Assembly: GCA_022823945.1 (NCBI GenBank) | Contig: JAJEBK010000043.1 | Span: 62,001 to 126,000 of the forward strand | Direction: 5' to 3' | Source: Anaerolineae bacterium | GTDB lineage: Bacteria > Chloroflexota > Anaerolineae > Aggregatilineales > Phototrophicaceae | Length of the DNA stretch: 64,000 bases | In this document: positions 26,594 to 36,133 of the stretch, piece after piece | How the letters are laid out: the number at the start of each line of letters is the position of its first letter | Numbering within the stretch: the first letter of the stretch is position 1 | Position numbers and translations under genes: made by a program | The notes under the pieces: generated by a model | Told to the model about the DNA's origin: nothing | What the model saw: the letters and a program-made list of their open reading frames with translations, nothing else | Databases searched by the model: none

Positions 26594-28038
26594 ACACCAT
26601 AAGCCCTCGCTCGCTCAGCCTCAGCAACGACCACCTCAAGACGCTTTCGACGGCCACGCTGCTGCTGGCGGACGCCATCATGCTGGTGCTGGCATTTCTT
26701 GTCGGCTATGAAGCCCGCGAATTTTTGCCTTTCTTTGCCCGTCCACGAGAACAGCCCGCGCCGTTGCAATACCTGCCTACCATCATCCTGCATACCGCGA
26801 CTGTGCTGGCCATGTTTTATTTCTCGCAGCTGTATCACCTAAAGCGCGCTTTCAGCCGCATCGACCAACTGCGCAATGTTGTCGGCACAGTCACGCTGGG
26901 CACCCTGTTGGCCAGCGGCATGCAAGAGTTTTTGCTGCAAAATACATCGCTGGAAACAGCCTATCCACGCAGTCTGCTGTTTTATGTCTGGTTCTTCAGC
27001 GTCATCTTCACAGTCCTGGGGCGCGAGGTGCATCGCCGGCTGTGGACACTGCTGCGGCGGCGGGGCGTGGTTCGCGACAACCTGCTGATCGTCGGCGACG
27101 GTCCCTTCGCCCATGACATCACGAACCACATCCGCAACAACCCGGAGCTCGGTTATGCCATCGTGGGCATTGTCACTGCCGAGCCAAAACAGGGCGAAAT
27201 GCTGGGTTATCCTTTCATCGGCGTATATGCCGATATTCCCCGCCTGATTGATGACCTGCAAGTCGAGCAGGTGATCGTCGCGCTGACTGACTACCGGCGG
27301 GGCGAAGTGCTAGACTTGATCGAGTTGTGCCAGCGCGGCAAAGTCGATATCAAAGTCTTCCCGGACATGTTTTCTTATGTCGTGGGCGATTTGAATGTCG
27401 ATGACCTGGGCGGCATGGCGCTGCTGACCGTGCGAGATATCGCGCTGCGCGGCTGGAAGCTGAGTCTCAAGCGAGCTATGGATCTCTTTGGCGCTGGCCT
27501 GGGTTTGATCGTTCTGTCGCCGCTGATGCTGCTGACAGCGCTGCTGATCCGCCTGGAGTCGCGCGGGTCGATATTTTATTCGCAAGTGCGCATGGGTTTG
27601 GATGGCCGCCCCTTCCCGATGATCAAATTTCGCTCTATGCGCGCCGATGCTGAAACCAATGGCCGCACCTGGACGGTCGAAAATGACGAACGGGTAACCC
27701 GTCTGGGACGTTTCATGCGTGGCAACAACTGGGACGAAATTCCGCAATTGATCAATGTACTGCTTGGCCAGATGAGCCTGGTCGGTCCACGCCCGGAACG
27801 GCCTATGTATGTGCAGGAGTTTGGGCGTCAGATACCCGATTATATGATGCGCCACCGCGAGAAAGCCGGCATGACCGGTTGGGCGCAGGTCAATGGCATG
27901 CGCGGCGATACCTCGATCGCGCTGCGCACCGAATTTGACCGCCATTATGTCGAAAACTGGTCGCTGTGGCTGGATATCGTCATCATCATCCGCACTATCT
28001 GGCAGACCATCACGCGCTCCAACCGCAACGCCTATTAA
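26566..28038 (+). CDS. Undecaprenyl-phosphate sugar phosphotransferase (WcaJ/WbaP type)
   Basis: This 490-residue membrane enzyme likely moves a sugar-1-phosphate onto undecaprenyl phosphate, the first step of exopolysaccharide building. It has four N-terminal helices, a central Rossmann-like part (NLLIVGDGPFAHDI), a further helix and the C-terminal transferase domain. That domain shows KFRSMRADAE, NWDEIPQLINVLLGQMSLVGPRPE and KAGMTGWAQVNG. A strong AAAGGAGG lies before ATG 26566, within the end of the GT2 gene. It probably starts the pathway that the two preceding glycosyltransferases extend. Confidence 0.9.
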   Translation: MAGNPPTDLNTISPRSLSLSNDHLKTLSTATLLLADAIMLVLAFLVGYEAREFLPFFARPREQPAPLQYLPTIILHTATVLAMFYFSQLYHLKRAFSRIDQLRNVVGTVTLGTLLASGMQEFLLQNTSLETAYPRSLLFYVWFFSVIFTVLGREVHRRLWTLLRRRGVVRDNLLIVGDGPFAHDITNHIRNNPELGYAIVGIVTAEPKQGEMLGYPFIGVYADIPRLIDDLQVEQVIVALTDYRRGEVLDLIELCQRGKVDIKVFPDMFSYVVGDLNVDDLGGMALLTVRDIALRGWKLSLKRAMDLFGAGLGLIVLSPLMLLTALLIRLESRGSIFYSQVRMGLDGRPFPMIKFRSMRADAETNGRTWTVENDERVTRLGRFMRGNNWDEIPQLINVLLGQMSLVGPRPERPMYVQEFGRQIPDYMMRHREKAGMTGWAQVNGMRGDTSIALRTEFDRHYVENWSLWLDIVIIIRTIWQTITRSNRNAY

Positions 28039-28045
28039 TGCCGAT

Positions 28046-28378
28046 ATGGATCTGGATACGCTTACCCGCGAGATGTATGCCTTTGTCAAAAGCAAAGGCT
28101 GGCTCGATGCCGATTCTCCAAAGCAGCAGACTCCGCGCAGCCTGGCTATCTCGCTGGCGCTGGAGGCAAACGAAGTGCTGGAACATTTTCAATGGAGCGA
28201 AGAGACGCAGCAGCCCGAGGCATTGGCCGAGGAACTGGCTGATGTCATGCTCTACCTCTTGCAGTTGGCGAGCCTCAGCGACATTGATCTGGGCGAGGCG
28301 GTGATGCGCAAACTGCGCAAGAATCGGTCGCGCGACTGGGCAGCGCCCGCCGGAGATGACGCGCCTTCGGGTCTGTGA
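28046..28378 (+). CDS. MazG-like nucleotide pyrophosphohydrolase
   Basis: This 110-residue protein fits the small MazG/dCTP-pyrophosphatase family that cleans non-standard or excess nucleotides. The metal-binding acidic motifs are EANEVLEHFQW and EELADVMLYLLQLA on two helices of the expected four-helix fold. It starts 7 bases after the sugar transferase stop, with no clear ribosome site, and may depend on translation of that gene. Its exact substrate is not readable. Confidence 0.82.
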   Translation: MDLDTLTREMYAFVKSKGWLDADSPKQQTPRSLAISLALEANEVLEHFQWSEETQQPEALAEELADVMLYLLQLASLSDIDLGEAVMRKLRKNRSRDWAAPAGDDAPSGL

Positions 28379-28401
28379 ATTCCACCAGCAGCCTGTATAC
28401 T
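28373..28401 (+). promoter_or_regulatory. Putative promoter of proS
   Basis: CTGTGA (28373-28378), a 17-base spacer and TATACT (28396-28401). The -10 is good and the -35 weak. It lies about 48 bases before proS. Confidence 0.45.
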
Positions 28402-28448
28402 GCCCGTGGCCTGCAGTGGGCAGCGCCGCATCTTGGGAAGGACGCCGC

Positions 28449-29891
28449 ATGGCTGAACAAGCTGTAACTGCGCAGAGCGAAGACTTTTCGCGCTGGTATA
28501 ACGAGATCGTCTATCGCGCCGATCTGGCTGCTCCGTCGCCGGTGCGTGGCTGTGTCATCATCAAGCCCTATGGCTACGAAATCTGGGAAGGCATCAAAGC
28601 CGGGCTAGACAGACGGTTCAAAGCCACTGGCCATCAGAATGCTTATTTTCCGCTCTTTATTCCAGAAAGTTATATCAAGCGCGAGGCGGAACATGTCGAA
28701 GGCTTCAGCCCCGAGCTGGCGGTCGTCACCCACGCTGGCGGCAAAAAACTGGAAGAGCCGCTGGTCGTGCGCCCAACATCGGAGACAGTCATCGGCGAGG
28801 CGTTCAGCGACTGGATTCAGTCTTATCGCGACCTGCCGCTGCTGATCAACCAGTGGGCAAATGTCGTCCGTTGGGAGCTGCGCACGCGGCCCTTCCTGCG
28901 CACAGCCGAGTTCTTGTGGCAGGAAGGGCACACCGCCCATGCCACACATGCCGAAGCAGAAGCCGAAACACGCCAGATGCTGGATATATATGCCGATTTC
29001 GCCATGGAAGACGCGGCGATACCGGTGATCAAAGGCGAAAAGAGCCGCATGGAGCGCTTTGCGGGCGCCTTGCGCACTTACACAATCGAAGCCATGATGC
29101 GTGACAAGCGAGCGCTGCAATCGGGCACCAGCCACAATCTGGGGCAGAACTTCGCCAAAGCGTTCGACATCCACTACCTGTCCGAGAACAATGTGCAAGA
29201 GTATTGCTGGACGACCAGCTGGGGGCTGAGCACACGCATGGTGGGCGCAGTCGTCATGACCCACGGCGATGACAAAGGCTTGCGACTGCCACCCAAGCTA
29301 GCGCCTTATCAAGTGGTGATCGTGCCGATTATCCGCCGCGACGCCCAACGCAGCGCTGTCATGGATGCGGTCGAACGTCTGCGCGCTGAGCTGGTGGCGG
29401 CTGGCATTCGGGTCCATGTCGATCGGCGCGAGGGACAATCGCCCGGCTTCAAGTTCAATGACTGGGAGATGCGCGGTGTGCCGGTACGCATGGAGATCGG
29501 TCCCAAAGATGTAGAAAACGACAATGCGGTGCTTGCGCGGCGCGATGTTCCCGGCCGGGCAGGTAAGCAATTTGTCCCTCAGGCGGGTATAACAGATGTC
29601 GTACGCGACCTGCTCGCCGATATTCAGCGCAGTCTGCTGGATGATGCTCGCGCCTTTTGCGACGCGCATATTGTCGATGTTGGCGATTATGCGCAGCTTC
29701 GCGAAGTTATCGAAGCGGGCGAGTGGGCGAGGGCAGCCTGGGCGGGCAATGATGCCGATGAACAACGGGTCAAAGACGAGACTGGCGCGACCATCCGCTG
29801 TTTCCCATTCGATCAGCCAGATCGCGCGGGCAGCTGCGTCATATCGGGTGACAGCGCCGACAGGGTGGCTTTGTTTGCCAAAGCGTATTGA
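28449..29891 (+). CDS. proS: Prolyl-tRNA synthetase, archaeal/eukaryote-like type
   Basis: ProRS charges tRNA-Pro. This 480-residue form lacks the roughly 180-residue editing insertion of typical bacterial ProRS and ends in a Tyr (FAKAY). Both are marks of the archaeal/eukaryote-like type also found in some bacteria. Class II motifs are clear: the motif 2 region VRWELRTRPFLRTAEFLWQE, and TSHNLGQNFAKAF further on. GGAAGGACG precedes ATG 28449. A stand-alone editing protein of the YbaK family is encoded at 60418-60909, which could supply the missing editing function. Confidence 0.95.
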   Translation: MAEQAVTAQSEDFSRWYNEIVYRADLAAPSPVRGCVIIKPYGYEIWEGIKAGLDRRFKATGHQNAYFPLFIPESYIKREAEHVEGFSPELAVVTHAGGKKLEEPLVVRPTSETVIGEAFSDWIQSYRDLPLLINQWANVVRWELRTRPFLRTAEFLWQEGHTAHATHAEAEAETRQMLDIYADFAMEDAAIPVIKGEKSRMERFAGALRTYTIEAMMRDKRALQSGTSHNLGQNFAKAFDIHYLSENNVQEYCWTTSWGLSTRMVGAVVMTHGDDKGLRLPPKLAPYQVVIVPIIRRDAQRSAVMDAVERLRAELVAAGIRVHVDRREGQSPGFKFNDWEMRGVPVRMEIGPKDVENDNAVLARRDVPGRAGKQFVPQAGITDVVRDLLADIQRSLLDDARAFCDAHIVDVGDYAQLREVIEAGEWARAAWAGNDADEQRVKDETGATIRCFPFDQPDRAGSCVISGDSADRVALFAKAY

Positions 29892-29947
29892 ATTCGTTGA
29901 CGACGCGAAACGCTAACGATGTTCTAAGGCTTTCGCTATTGTGAAAT

Positions 29948-29976
29948 TTGACACAATCGCTATTTTGCTGTAGACT
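29948..29976 (+). promoter_or_regulatory. Sigma70-type promoter before the NYN-domain gene
   Basis: A perfect TTGACA (29948-29953), a 17-base spacer and TAGACT (29971-29976). It leaves a leader of about 160 bases before ATG 30144. Confidence 0.7.
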
Positions 29977-30143
29977 GCCAGTTGAAATGCGGGGAAGCAA
30001 CCCAGATTTATTGTTACGATGAGATGATTTTCCAGCGCAGAACATATCGTAAACTGAACTCTCGCGCCGCCACATGAACACAGCGGGTTTGATGCTGTTG
30101 ATTCATCTGGGCATAGCGGGTTCGTGATTATTGGAAAAAGAAG

Positions 30144-32294
30144 ATGAAAGCTTACTTGCTCGTAGATGTAGATGATCTGCTGGACTACGCTGCCAATAGC
30201 AAAGTCGACTTGCAGGAATTGGCAGTCGCGATCCGCGCCAACGCCATAATGGTGGCCGGCTTGATCGAATCGACCCTTTTGCGGGCGATCGCTTTTGCCA
30301 GTTGGAGCGCAGAAAATGCCAGACTGCCCAAAGAAACAATCGCCATCTTTCAGAATGCCGGCTACGAAACTTTTGACATCACAGATCCGGCGCGCGCCAA
30401 CGAATGTTTGCAAGCGGAGTTCTTCCCGCCCAAGCAGACGCCGTTGGATTGGCTCATCATGGCGACCAGGCGCAAAGATCTGCTGGGGCTGCTGCCACAG
30501 ATAAACTTCTCAGACAATTCGCGCATTCGGCTGTGGGGAAGTGACGAAGCTGCGCTGGATTTCGGTTCGTTGAATGACCGCATTGTCGTTCAACGCCTCG
30601 ACTCACTGGTTGGCATCCAGAAGATCAAGAATGTCGCGGTTTACATCGACTTTGAAAATATCTCTATCAGCCTCAACGAGCAGGGCTATGTTGTCAACCT
30701 GGATCATCTAATCGACCGCATGGTCTCCCAAGCCCAGGCGCACGGACAGCTGGTCAAGACAGCGGCTTATGCGCCCTGGGGTCAACGTGGTGCGTTGCCG
30801 CCGCTGGTCGATAGCGGTGGCCGCGAAGTGGCGGATGACGCCCCGTCTCGCCTGATGAAGTCGAATATCGATCCTGTGTTTCACCTGCCCGGCAAGCAAA
30901 GCGCCGATATCCGTATCGCCCGCGATGTCCTGGCTGATGCCGATTATCCCGAGTCGGGCGATGTCATCATCTTGGCGACAGGCGACCGCGATTTCAACGA
31001 TGTCATCAACACCCTGCTGCAAAAGCGCAAGACCGTGGTCGTTTGGGGCGTGCGCGGCAGCACGGGCCGCTTGCTGCAAGACCATCCCTCGCTGCGGCTG
31101 GACTATATTGATGACTTCACCGATCTGCGCACCCATCAGTCGCTCAGCGTTGTCGAGACCGAGCACGACACCGAAAGCTTTATTCCTTCGCAGTGGTCCA
31201 GCGTCATCATCCAGTATTTTCGTCTGAGCGCGGCTAATCCACAAACGACCATCACGGTCGACAATCTCATCGCGCAACTCAACGATGTCGGCGATGTCAT
31301 TTCGCGAGAACGCGGGCAAGACCTGGTTTCGCAAGCCTCGTCTCTGGGCATATTGGCAGAGCAAGACGCGCCAGGGGCCATTGGCTTGAACTTTCAGCAT
31401 CCTGTCGTCGACAAGACTCTGCTGATCGTCAATCGACTGGTACGCCGCGTCGCCAATACACTGTCCACGCGCAACTGGGAATATGTCAACTACGGCTTCT
31501 TGCTCAAGGGCATTGCCATGGAGCGCGACCTCGACCGCCCGGGCATGAACGACAGCGACCAATGGCGCTCGCACTGGATCGACTGCCTGGTGCGCGAACG
31601 CGTCTTGCAGCGCGAGCTCGTGCCGCATCGCCACAACCCGGACGACCTCGTGCCCGTCATCCGCCTGCCAGAAACGCGCAATACACTCCCCTTGTCACAG
31701 CCCGAGGCCGAACCAGTTAGTATCGACATCAGCGCGCAGAAGTGGAAAGGTGTGCCGCCACACCAGATGTACGAGAACGACAGTGATGTCGCGCGCATGG
31801 TCGCCCGAATTGTGATCAGCGTCCAGCAATTTACCAGCTTTCGCAACTTCGCCTGGTGTCCACTGGGCAGCCTGCACAAACGGCTGCGCGAACACGATGG
31901 CGGCATGGCTTTCCAAAATGCGGTGGAATACTTGCTGGTCAACGAGATGGTTAGCGTCAACGAATATGCCAACCCGCGCAGCGACTACAACACCAAGGGC
32001 ATCGAGCTGAACGAGAGCAACCCGTTTGTGGCGGCGCTGCTGGCAGAACGCGACGAATTTGTGCGCGTGCTGCTGGCCATGTATCGCAACAACGACGGAA
32101 TCACACACGAGGCAGTCGCGCTGCAGCTCAACAGCGCTTGGGATGTCGGGCTTTGGCTGTCCATCATGCGCAGCGAGAATGTGCTGAACCCGCTGCCGGG
32201 CAGAACCGACCAATTCAGCTTGTTCCGCACGCATCATACGGTGAAGCTGGTCGCCAATGACGAAGTTGACGAGATCCAGGAAGCCACCAGCTAG
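30144..32294 (+). CDS. Tandem NYN-domain protein, putative ribonuclease
   Basis: This 716-residue protein contains a clear NYN (PIN-like, LabA-type) nuclease domain at about 163-330. The acidic active-site residues are D169 (YIDFEN), D255 (SADIRIARD) and D281/D283 (ATGDRDFNDVI). Residues 1-140 look like a second, degenerate NYN copy: LLVDVDDLLDY matches VYIDFENISIS, and LIMATRRKDLLGLL matches IILATGDRDFNDVI, but the Gly-Asp pair is replaced by Arg-Arg. The C-terminal 380 residues have no family I recognise; winged-helix or LOTUS-like RNA-binding modules are possible. GGAAAAAGAAG precedes ATG 30144. rpsO and pnp follow, so a role in RNA turnover or translation is a fair guess. Confidence 0.8.
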   Translation: MKAYLLVDVDDLLDYAANSKVDLQELAVAIRANAIMVAGLIESTLLRAIAFASWSAENARLPKETIAIFQNAGYETFDITDPARANECLQAEFFPPKQTPLDWLIMATRRKDLLGLLPQINFSDNSRIRLWGSDEAALDFGSLNDRIVVQRLDSLVGIQKIKNVAVYIDFENISISLNEQGYVVNLDHLIDRMVSQAQAHGQLVKTAAYAPWGQRGALPPLVDSGGREVADDAPSRLMKSNIDPVFHLPGKQSADIRIARDVLADADYPESGDVIILATGDRDFNDVINTLLQKRKTVVVWGVRGSTGRLLQDHPSLRLDYIDDFTDLRTHQSLSVVETEHDTESFIPSQWSSVIIQYFRLSAANPQTTITVDNLIAQLNDVGDVISRERGQDLVSQASSLGILAEQDAPGAIGLNFQHPVVDKTLLIVNRLVRRVANTLSTRNWEYVNYGFLLKGIAMERDLDRPGMNDSDQWRSHWIDCLVRERVLQRELVPHRHNPDDLVPVIRLPETRNTLPLSQPEAEPVSIDISAQKWKGVPPHQMYENDSDVARMVARIVISVQQFTSFRNFAWCPLGSLHKRLREHDGGMAFQNAVEYLLVNEMVSVNEYANPRSDYNTKGIELNESNPFVAALLAERDEFVRVLLAMYRNNDGITHEAVALQLNSAWDVGLWLSIMRSENVLNPLPGRTDQFSLFRTHHTVKLVANDEVDEIQEATS

Positions 32295-32301
32295 CTGACA
32301 C

Positions 32302-32330
32302 TTGCCACCCGCTGGTCCGGCTGCTACAAT
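32302..32330 (+). promoter_or_regulatory. Sigma70-type promoter of rpsO-pnp
   Basis: TTGCCA (32302-32307), a 17-base spacer and TACAAT (32325-32330). It lies about 65 bases before rpsO. Confidence 0.65.
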
Positions 32331-32400
32331 TGCCGCGTTTATCTATGACCGACAGGCAACCGCTCCTGCCTGTCTGGTGGCTAGCGAAGGGACGGAAAGC

Positions 32401-32670
32401 ATGCCATTGGATAAAGCAACAAAGACGCAGATTATCAAAGACTATGCTCGCGAAGACGGCGACACCGGCTCGCCCGAGGTGCAGATCGCGCTGCTCACCC
32501 ATCGAATCCTGCAATTGACAGAGCATCTGAAGGTTCACAGCCACGATGAACATTCGCGGCGCGGTTTGCTGAAGCTGGTCGGACAGCGCCGCCGCCACCT
32601 GAAGTACATCGCGCGCAAGAAGCCAGAAGTCTATCGGGAGCTGCTGGCGCGGCTTGGCTTGCGCCGCTGA
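32401..32670 (+). CDS. rpsO: 30S ribosomal protein uS15
   Basis: uS15 (89 residues) binds 16S rRNA early in 30S assembly. The family block [17 protein letters not shown], then [20 protein letters not shown], is fully present and length is exact. GGGACGGAAAG lies before ATG 32401. It is followed by pnp, the widespread rpsO-pnp order. Confidence 0.97.
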   Translation: MPLDKATKTQIIKDYAREDGDTGSPEVQIALLTHRILQLTEHLKVHSHDEHSRRGLLKLVGQRRRHLKYIARKKPEVYRELLARLGLRR

Positions 32671-32810
32671 TGAACCAGCTTGCCCTGTACTGCCGCATTA
32701 CGACAACGCCGAAAGGCAATTCATCAACCCAAAGCCAATGCGTCCGCAGCAGTGGATGCCAGGTGCATGCGCACTAGCAACGCGCGCGCCTTCAATCAAT
32801 GGAGAACTGT

Positions 32811-35078
32811 ATGACACTGGATATACGCGAATACCGCTGCCATGTGGGCGGCAAGGAAATCATCATCGAGACTGGACGTCTTGCCCAGCAGGCCGGCGGC
32901 GCAGTGACTGTTCGCATGGGCGATACCATGCTCTTTTGCTCGACCACCATGGGCTCGCCGCGCTCGGGGCTGGACTTCTTCCCGCTCAGCGTCGATTATG
33001 AAGAAAAGATGTATGCTGGTGGACGCGTGCCGGGCGGTTTTTTCCGCCGTGAAGGCCGACCGTCCGAAGGCGCGATCCTCACCTCGCGCGTCATCGACCG
33101 CACGCTGCGTCCGCTCTTCCCCAAAAATATGCGCAACGACGTGCAAGTCATTTTGATGTCGCTTTCTCACGACAAAGAGCATCATGTCGATATGCTGGGC
33201 ATCATCGCCGCCAGCACCGCGCTGATGATCTCCGATATCCCTTGGAATGGTCCGGTTGCTGGCGCGCGCGTCGGCCTCGTCGATGGCGAATTGCTTGTCA
33301 ACCCCACTTATAGCGAAATGGCTGGCAGCACGCTCGACTTGCGCGTCTCGGGCACAGCCGAAGCCATCAACATGGTGGAATGCAACGCCGACCAGGTCGA
33401 CGAAGCGACCATGCTGGAAGCGCTGTTCCTGGCGCACGACTCGGTGCAAGACATAATCGCCCTGCAGCAGCGCATCCGCAGCGAGATCGGCAAAGACAAA
33501 CAGGCACCTTCTGTAGACGACATCAGCGAAGCGCTGCAAGCCGAGGTCGCCGCCAAGATCGAAGCGCCGATCCGCGAAATTATGTCTGCGCACAGCGACC
33601 GCGCCGCCCGCCGCCAACCCCTGCGCGATATCCAGGTTGGGCTGATGGAAGAATATAGCGCTCGCCAGGAAGCCGGCGACAGCTCAATCAACCTGAAGCA
33701 TGTCGAACGCGCTTATGACTCGGCGCTGAAAAAAGTCGTGCGTGGGCGCATCGTCAACGAAGGCATCCGCCCCGATGGCCGCGATCACGCCAGCATCCGG
33801 GCGCTGGCTGCCGAAGTCGGGCTCGTGCCACGGGTTCACGGCTCGGGCCTGTTCATGCGCGGCGAAACACAGGTCTTGACCATCGCCACGTTGGGCACTC
33901 CGCGCGATTCGCAATTCCTCGATGGCTTAAGCCCCGAAGACGACAAACGGTATATGCACCATTACAACTTCCCGCCCTACAGCACAGGCGAGACTTACCC
34001 TATGCGAGGCCCGCGCCGCCGCGAGATCGGACATGGCGCGCTGGCAGAGAAAGCCTTGCTGGCCATGATCCCGCCAGCCGAGGAGTTCCCCTATGTCCTG
34101 CGCCTCGTCAGCGAGGTGATGAGCTCGAACGGCAGCACCTCCATGGCGAGCGTATGCGGGAGTACACTGGCGCTGCTGGATGCTGGCGTGCCCATCAAAA
34201 ATCCGGTTGGTGGCATCGCCATGGGCTTGATCAAAGAAGGCGACAAGCTCGCTGTATTGACCGATATCCAGGGCATGGAAGATCATCTTGGCGATATGGA
34301 CTTCAAGGTTGCGGGCACAGCGGCTGGCATCACAGCGCTGCAAATGGACATCAAGATCGCCGGTGTAACGCGCGACATCATGGGGCAGGCGCTGGCGCAA
34401 GCCAAAGACGCTCGCCTGGAAATCCTCGCTGTCATCCAGGCGGCTATGCCGCAGAGGCGCGCCAAGCTCAGTGACTTCGCCCCGCGCATGGAGAGCTTCA
34501 AAATCGCCGTCGACAAAATCGGCGCTGTCATTGGCCCTGGCGGCAAGAATGTGCGCGCGCTGCAAGACGATCACCAGGTCAAGGTCGATATTCAAGAAGA
34601 CGGCTTGATCTATGTGGCCGGCGATTCTGGCGCAGAAGTCGACCGCGCGATCGAGAAAATCAAAGCCATGGTCCAAGAGCCCGAGCTGGGTCATATCTAC
34701 ACCGGCAAGGTGACGCGCACTGAGAATTACGGCGCTTTCGTGGAATTTCTGCCCGGCTCGGAAGGCATGGTGCATGTCTCGCAGCTGGCGGATTATCATG
34801 TCAAAAGCGTCGAAGACGAAGTCAGCGTGGGCGACGAAATCATGGTCATGGTCATCAATATCGATGGCACGGGCCGGGTGCGCCTCAGCCGCCAAGCTGT
34901 CCTGGAAGGCTGGGATGTCGAAGAAGCCCAACGCCGCGATGCCGCTGGTTCGCGCGGGGGTGGACGCCGCGGGGGTGGTGACCGCCGTGGACAACGTCGC
35001 GATGGCAACCGTGGTGGCGACCGCCGTGGACCGCGCCGCGATGGCAATCGGAGTGGTGGCGACCGCAACCGCCGTTGA
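32811..35078 (+). CDS. pnp: Polyribonucleotide nucleotidyltransferase with RG-rich tail
   Basis: PNPase degrades RNA 3'-to-5' with phosphate. Two RNase PH domains, a KH domain ([15 protein letters not shown], about 569-583) and an S1 domain ([20 protein letters not shown]) are in normal order over 755 residues. After S1, residues from about 715 to the end form an Arg/Gly/Asp/Asn-rich tail (repeats of [12 protein letters not shown] type). Such a tail is not part of the E. coli enzyme and may bind RNA or partners. I chose ATG 32811, with GGAG 6 bases upstream; ATG 32799 would add four residues. Confidence 0.95.
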   Translation: MTLDIREYRCHVGGKEIIIETGRLAQQAGGAVTVRMGDTMLFCSTTMGSPRSGLDFFPLSVDYEEKMYAGGRVPGGFFRREGRPSEGAILTSRVIDRTLRPLFPKNMRNDVQVILMSLSHDKEHHVDMLGIIAASTALMISDIPWNGPVAGARVGLVDGELLVNPTYSEMAGSTLDLRVSGTAEAINMVECNADQVDEATMLEALFLAHDSVQDIIALQQRIRSEIGKDKQAPSVDDISEALQAEVAAKIEAPIREIMSAHSDRAARRQPLRDIQVGLMEEYSARQEAGDSSINLKHVERAYDSALKKVVRGRIVNEGIRPDGRDHASIRALAAEVGLVPRVHGSGLFMRGETQVLTIATLGTPRDSQFLDGLSPEDDKRYMHHYNFPPYSTGETYPMRGPRRREIGHGALAEKALLAMIPPAEEFPYVLRLVSEVMSSNGSTSMASVCGSTLALLDAGVPIKNPVGGIAMGLIKEGDKLAVLTDIQGMEDHLGDMDFKVAGTAAGITALQMDIKIAGVTRDIMGQALAQAKDARLEILAVIQAAMPQRRAKLSDFAPRMESFKIAVDKIGAVIGPGGKNVRALQDDHQVKVDIQEDGLIYVAGDSGAEVDRAIEKIKAMVQEPELGHIYTGKVTRTENYGAFVEFLPGSEGMVHVSQLADYHVKSVEDEVSVGDEIMVMVINIDGTGRVRLSRQAVLEGWDVEEAQRRDAAGSRGGGRRGGGDRRGQRRDGNRGGDRRGPRRDGNRSGGDRNRR

Positions 35079-35087
35079 CAAGCGCAG

Positions 35088-35318
35088 ATGGATACCGACG
35101 TATCGGGCAGTAGATGGATGCAAATCGAGATGACCGACACGAATAGCAGCGACAATAACGCGCTCGCCGAAACCGATAATTATCTGGTCTGGGAAGTGCG
35201 CCAGGCTGATGGCGAGATGACTTATCATGTCGAGCTGGGCGCGGTTACCCTGCATTTCTTCCGCGAAGAATGGGAAGAGTTTCTGCAGTTGATCAAGGTG
35301 GCGGCGAGCAACAGCTGA
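35088..35318 (+). CDS. Small hypothetical protein
   Basis: This 76-residue acidic protein has no recognised family. The second half (NYLVWEVRQADGEMTYHVELGAVTLHFFREEWEEFLQLI) looks like a small beta-strand then helix unit. The start is uncertain: ATG 35088, 35118 or 35130 are in frame. The stop overlaps the next ATG by one base (TGATG at 35316-35320), which supports it being a real, coupled gene. It starts 10 bases after pnp. Confidence 0.6.
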   Translation: MDTDVSGSRWMQIEMTDTNSSDNNALAETDNYLVWEVRQADGEMTYHVELGAVTLHFFREEWEEFLQLIKVAASNS

Positions 35319-36124
35319 TGACGGCGCTGCAGCTGCGGCGGCACTTCGTCCTGGCGATGGCAAAGCAGTTGCCGCCCAGCTCGGCCACATTGCGACTACT
35401 GGATCTGGATGGAGGCTCGGCCGCCCTCTTGTGCGAGGCGCGCGCTGATTTGCAGCCTCTGCCCAGGCAAGCCTGCCAGCCCAACAGCCTCGATGCTATT
35501 GTCGCCTGCGATATGGCGCTGACGAATGACCTGCTGGACGAAGCGCTCAAGTTGCTGCGCGGTGGCGGGCGCTTCATTGCTGTGCAGCCGCGGGGCAGAG
35601 TCAGCCGGCAGCTCGGTGAGTTTTTGGGCGACCGCGGTTTTGTGCGCATCCTGATTAAGCCGGCGCTTGATGACCTGGGTGTGTTGATCCGCGGCGAAAA
35701 ACCGCACAGCGTTGGCGAGCCACACAGGCGCATCCAAAGCGTCGCCCGCATGGACGCCGACTCGCTGGACATGGTGCGCTTCCGCGGACGCTACCTGCAT
35801 CTGTTGATCCAGCAGCAGCCCAATATGCCAGCCTGGGCGCGAACAGCAGACGATACAATCAGTTGGCGCGCTGCCGCCATCGCAGCGCCCCCACAGCCGA
35901 TTCTGCTGGCATTCAGCAGCTTGCCCAAAGCTGTCGGATTCATGCAGCCAGCTGTGCTCGCCGGAGTCATCCGCGATGTGAACAAGGTCAGCAAGTTCAG
36001 CCGCGAAACCGCGCAAATATGGTCGTTTGGGCTGCGCATTAATCCGACTCTGGAGTCGCTGCGCGGCGAACGCATCGTCTACATCGACATCGACCCCGCA
36101 TCTGCCGAAGCGCCTGACGAGTAG
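35318..36124 (+). CDS. Methyltransferase-like protein, possibly degenerate
   Basis: This 268-residue protein shows a weak class I methyltransferase pattern: LRLLDLDGGSAALLCE in place of the glycine-rich SAM loop, then SLDAIVACDMALTNDLLDEALKLLRGGGRFIAVQP, the usual strand-4 to strand-5 region. The loop lacks the normal GxGxG, so SAM binding is doubtful. The C-terminal 130 residues match nothing I know. It is coupled to the small gene before it and lies 10 bases before a better-preserved methyltransferase. Confidence 0.6.
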   Translation: MTALQLRRHFVLAMAKQLPPSSATLRLLDLDGGSAALLCEARADLQPLPRQACQPNSLDAIVACDMALTNDLLDEALKLLRGGGRFIAVQPRGRVSRQLGEFLGDRGFVRILIKPALDDLGVLIRGEKPHSVGEPHRRIQSVARMDADSLDMVRFRGRYLHLLIQQQPNMPAWARTADDTISWRAAAIAAPPQPILLAFSSLPKAVGFMQPAVLAGVIRDVNKVSKFSRETAQIWSFGLRINPTLESLRGERIVYIDIDPASAEAPDE

Positions 36125-36133
36125 CCCGCTTAG

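Noticed and set aside
28379..28448. Possible T-box or riboswitch before proS
   Set aside because: The gap is only 70 bases, with no T-box sequence and no terminator-antiterminator pair.
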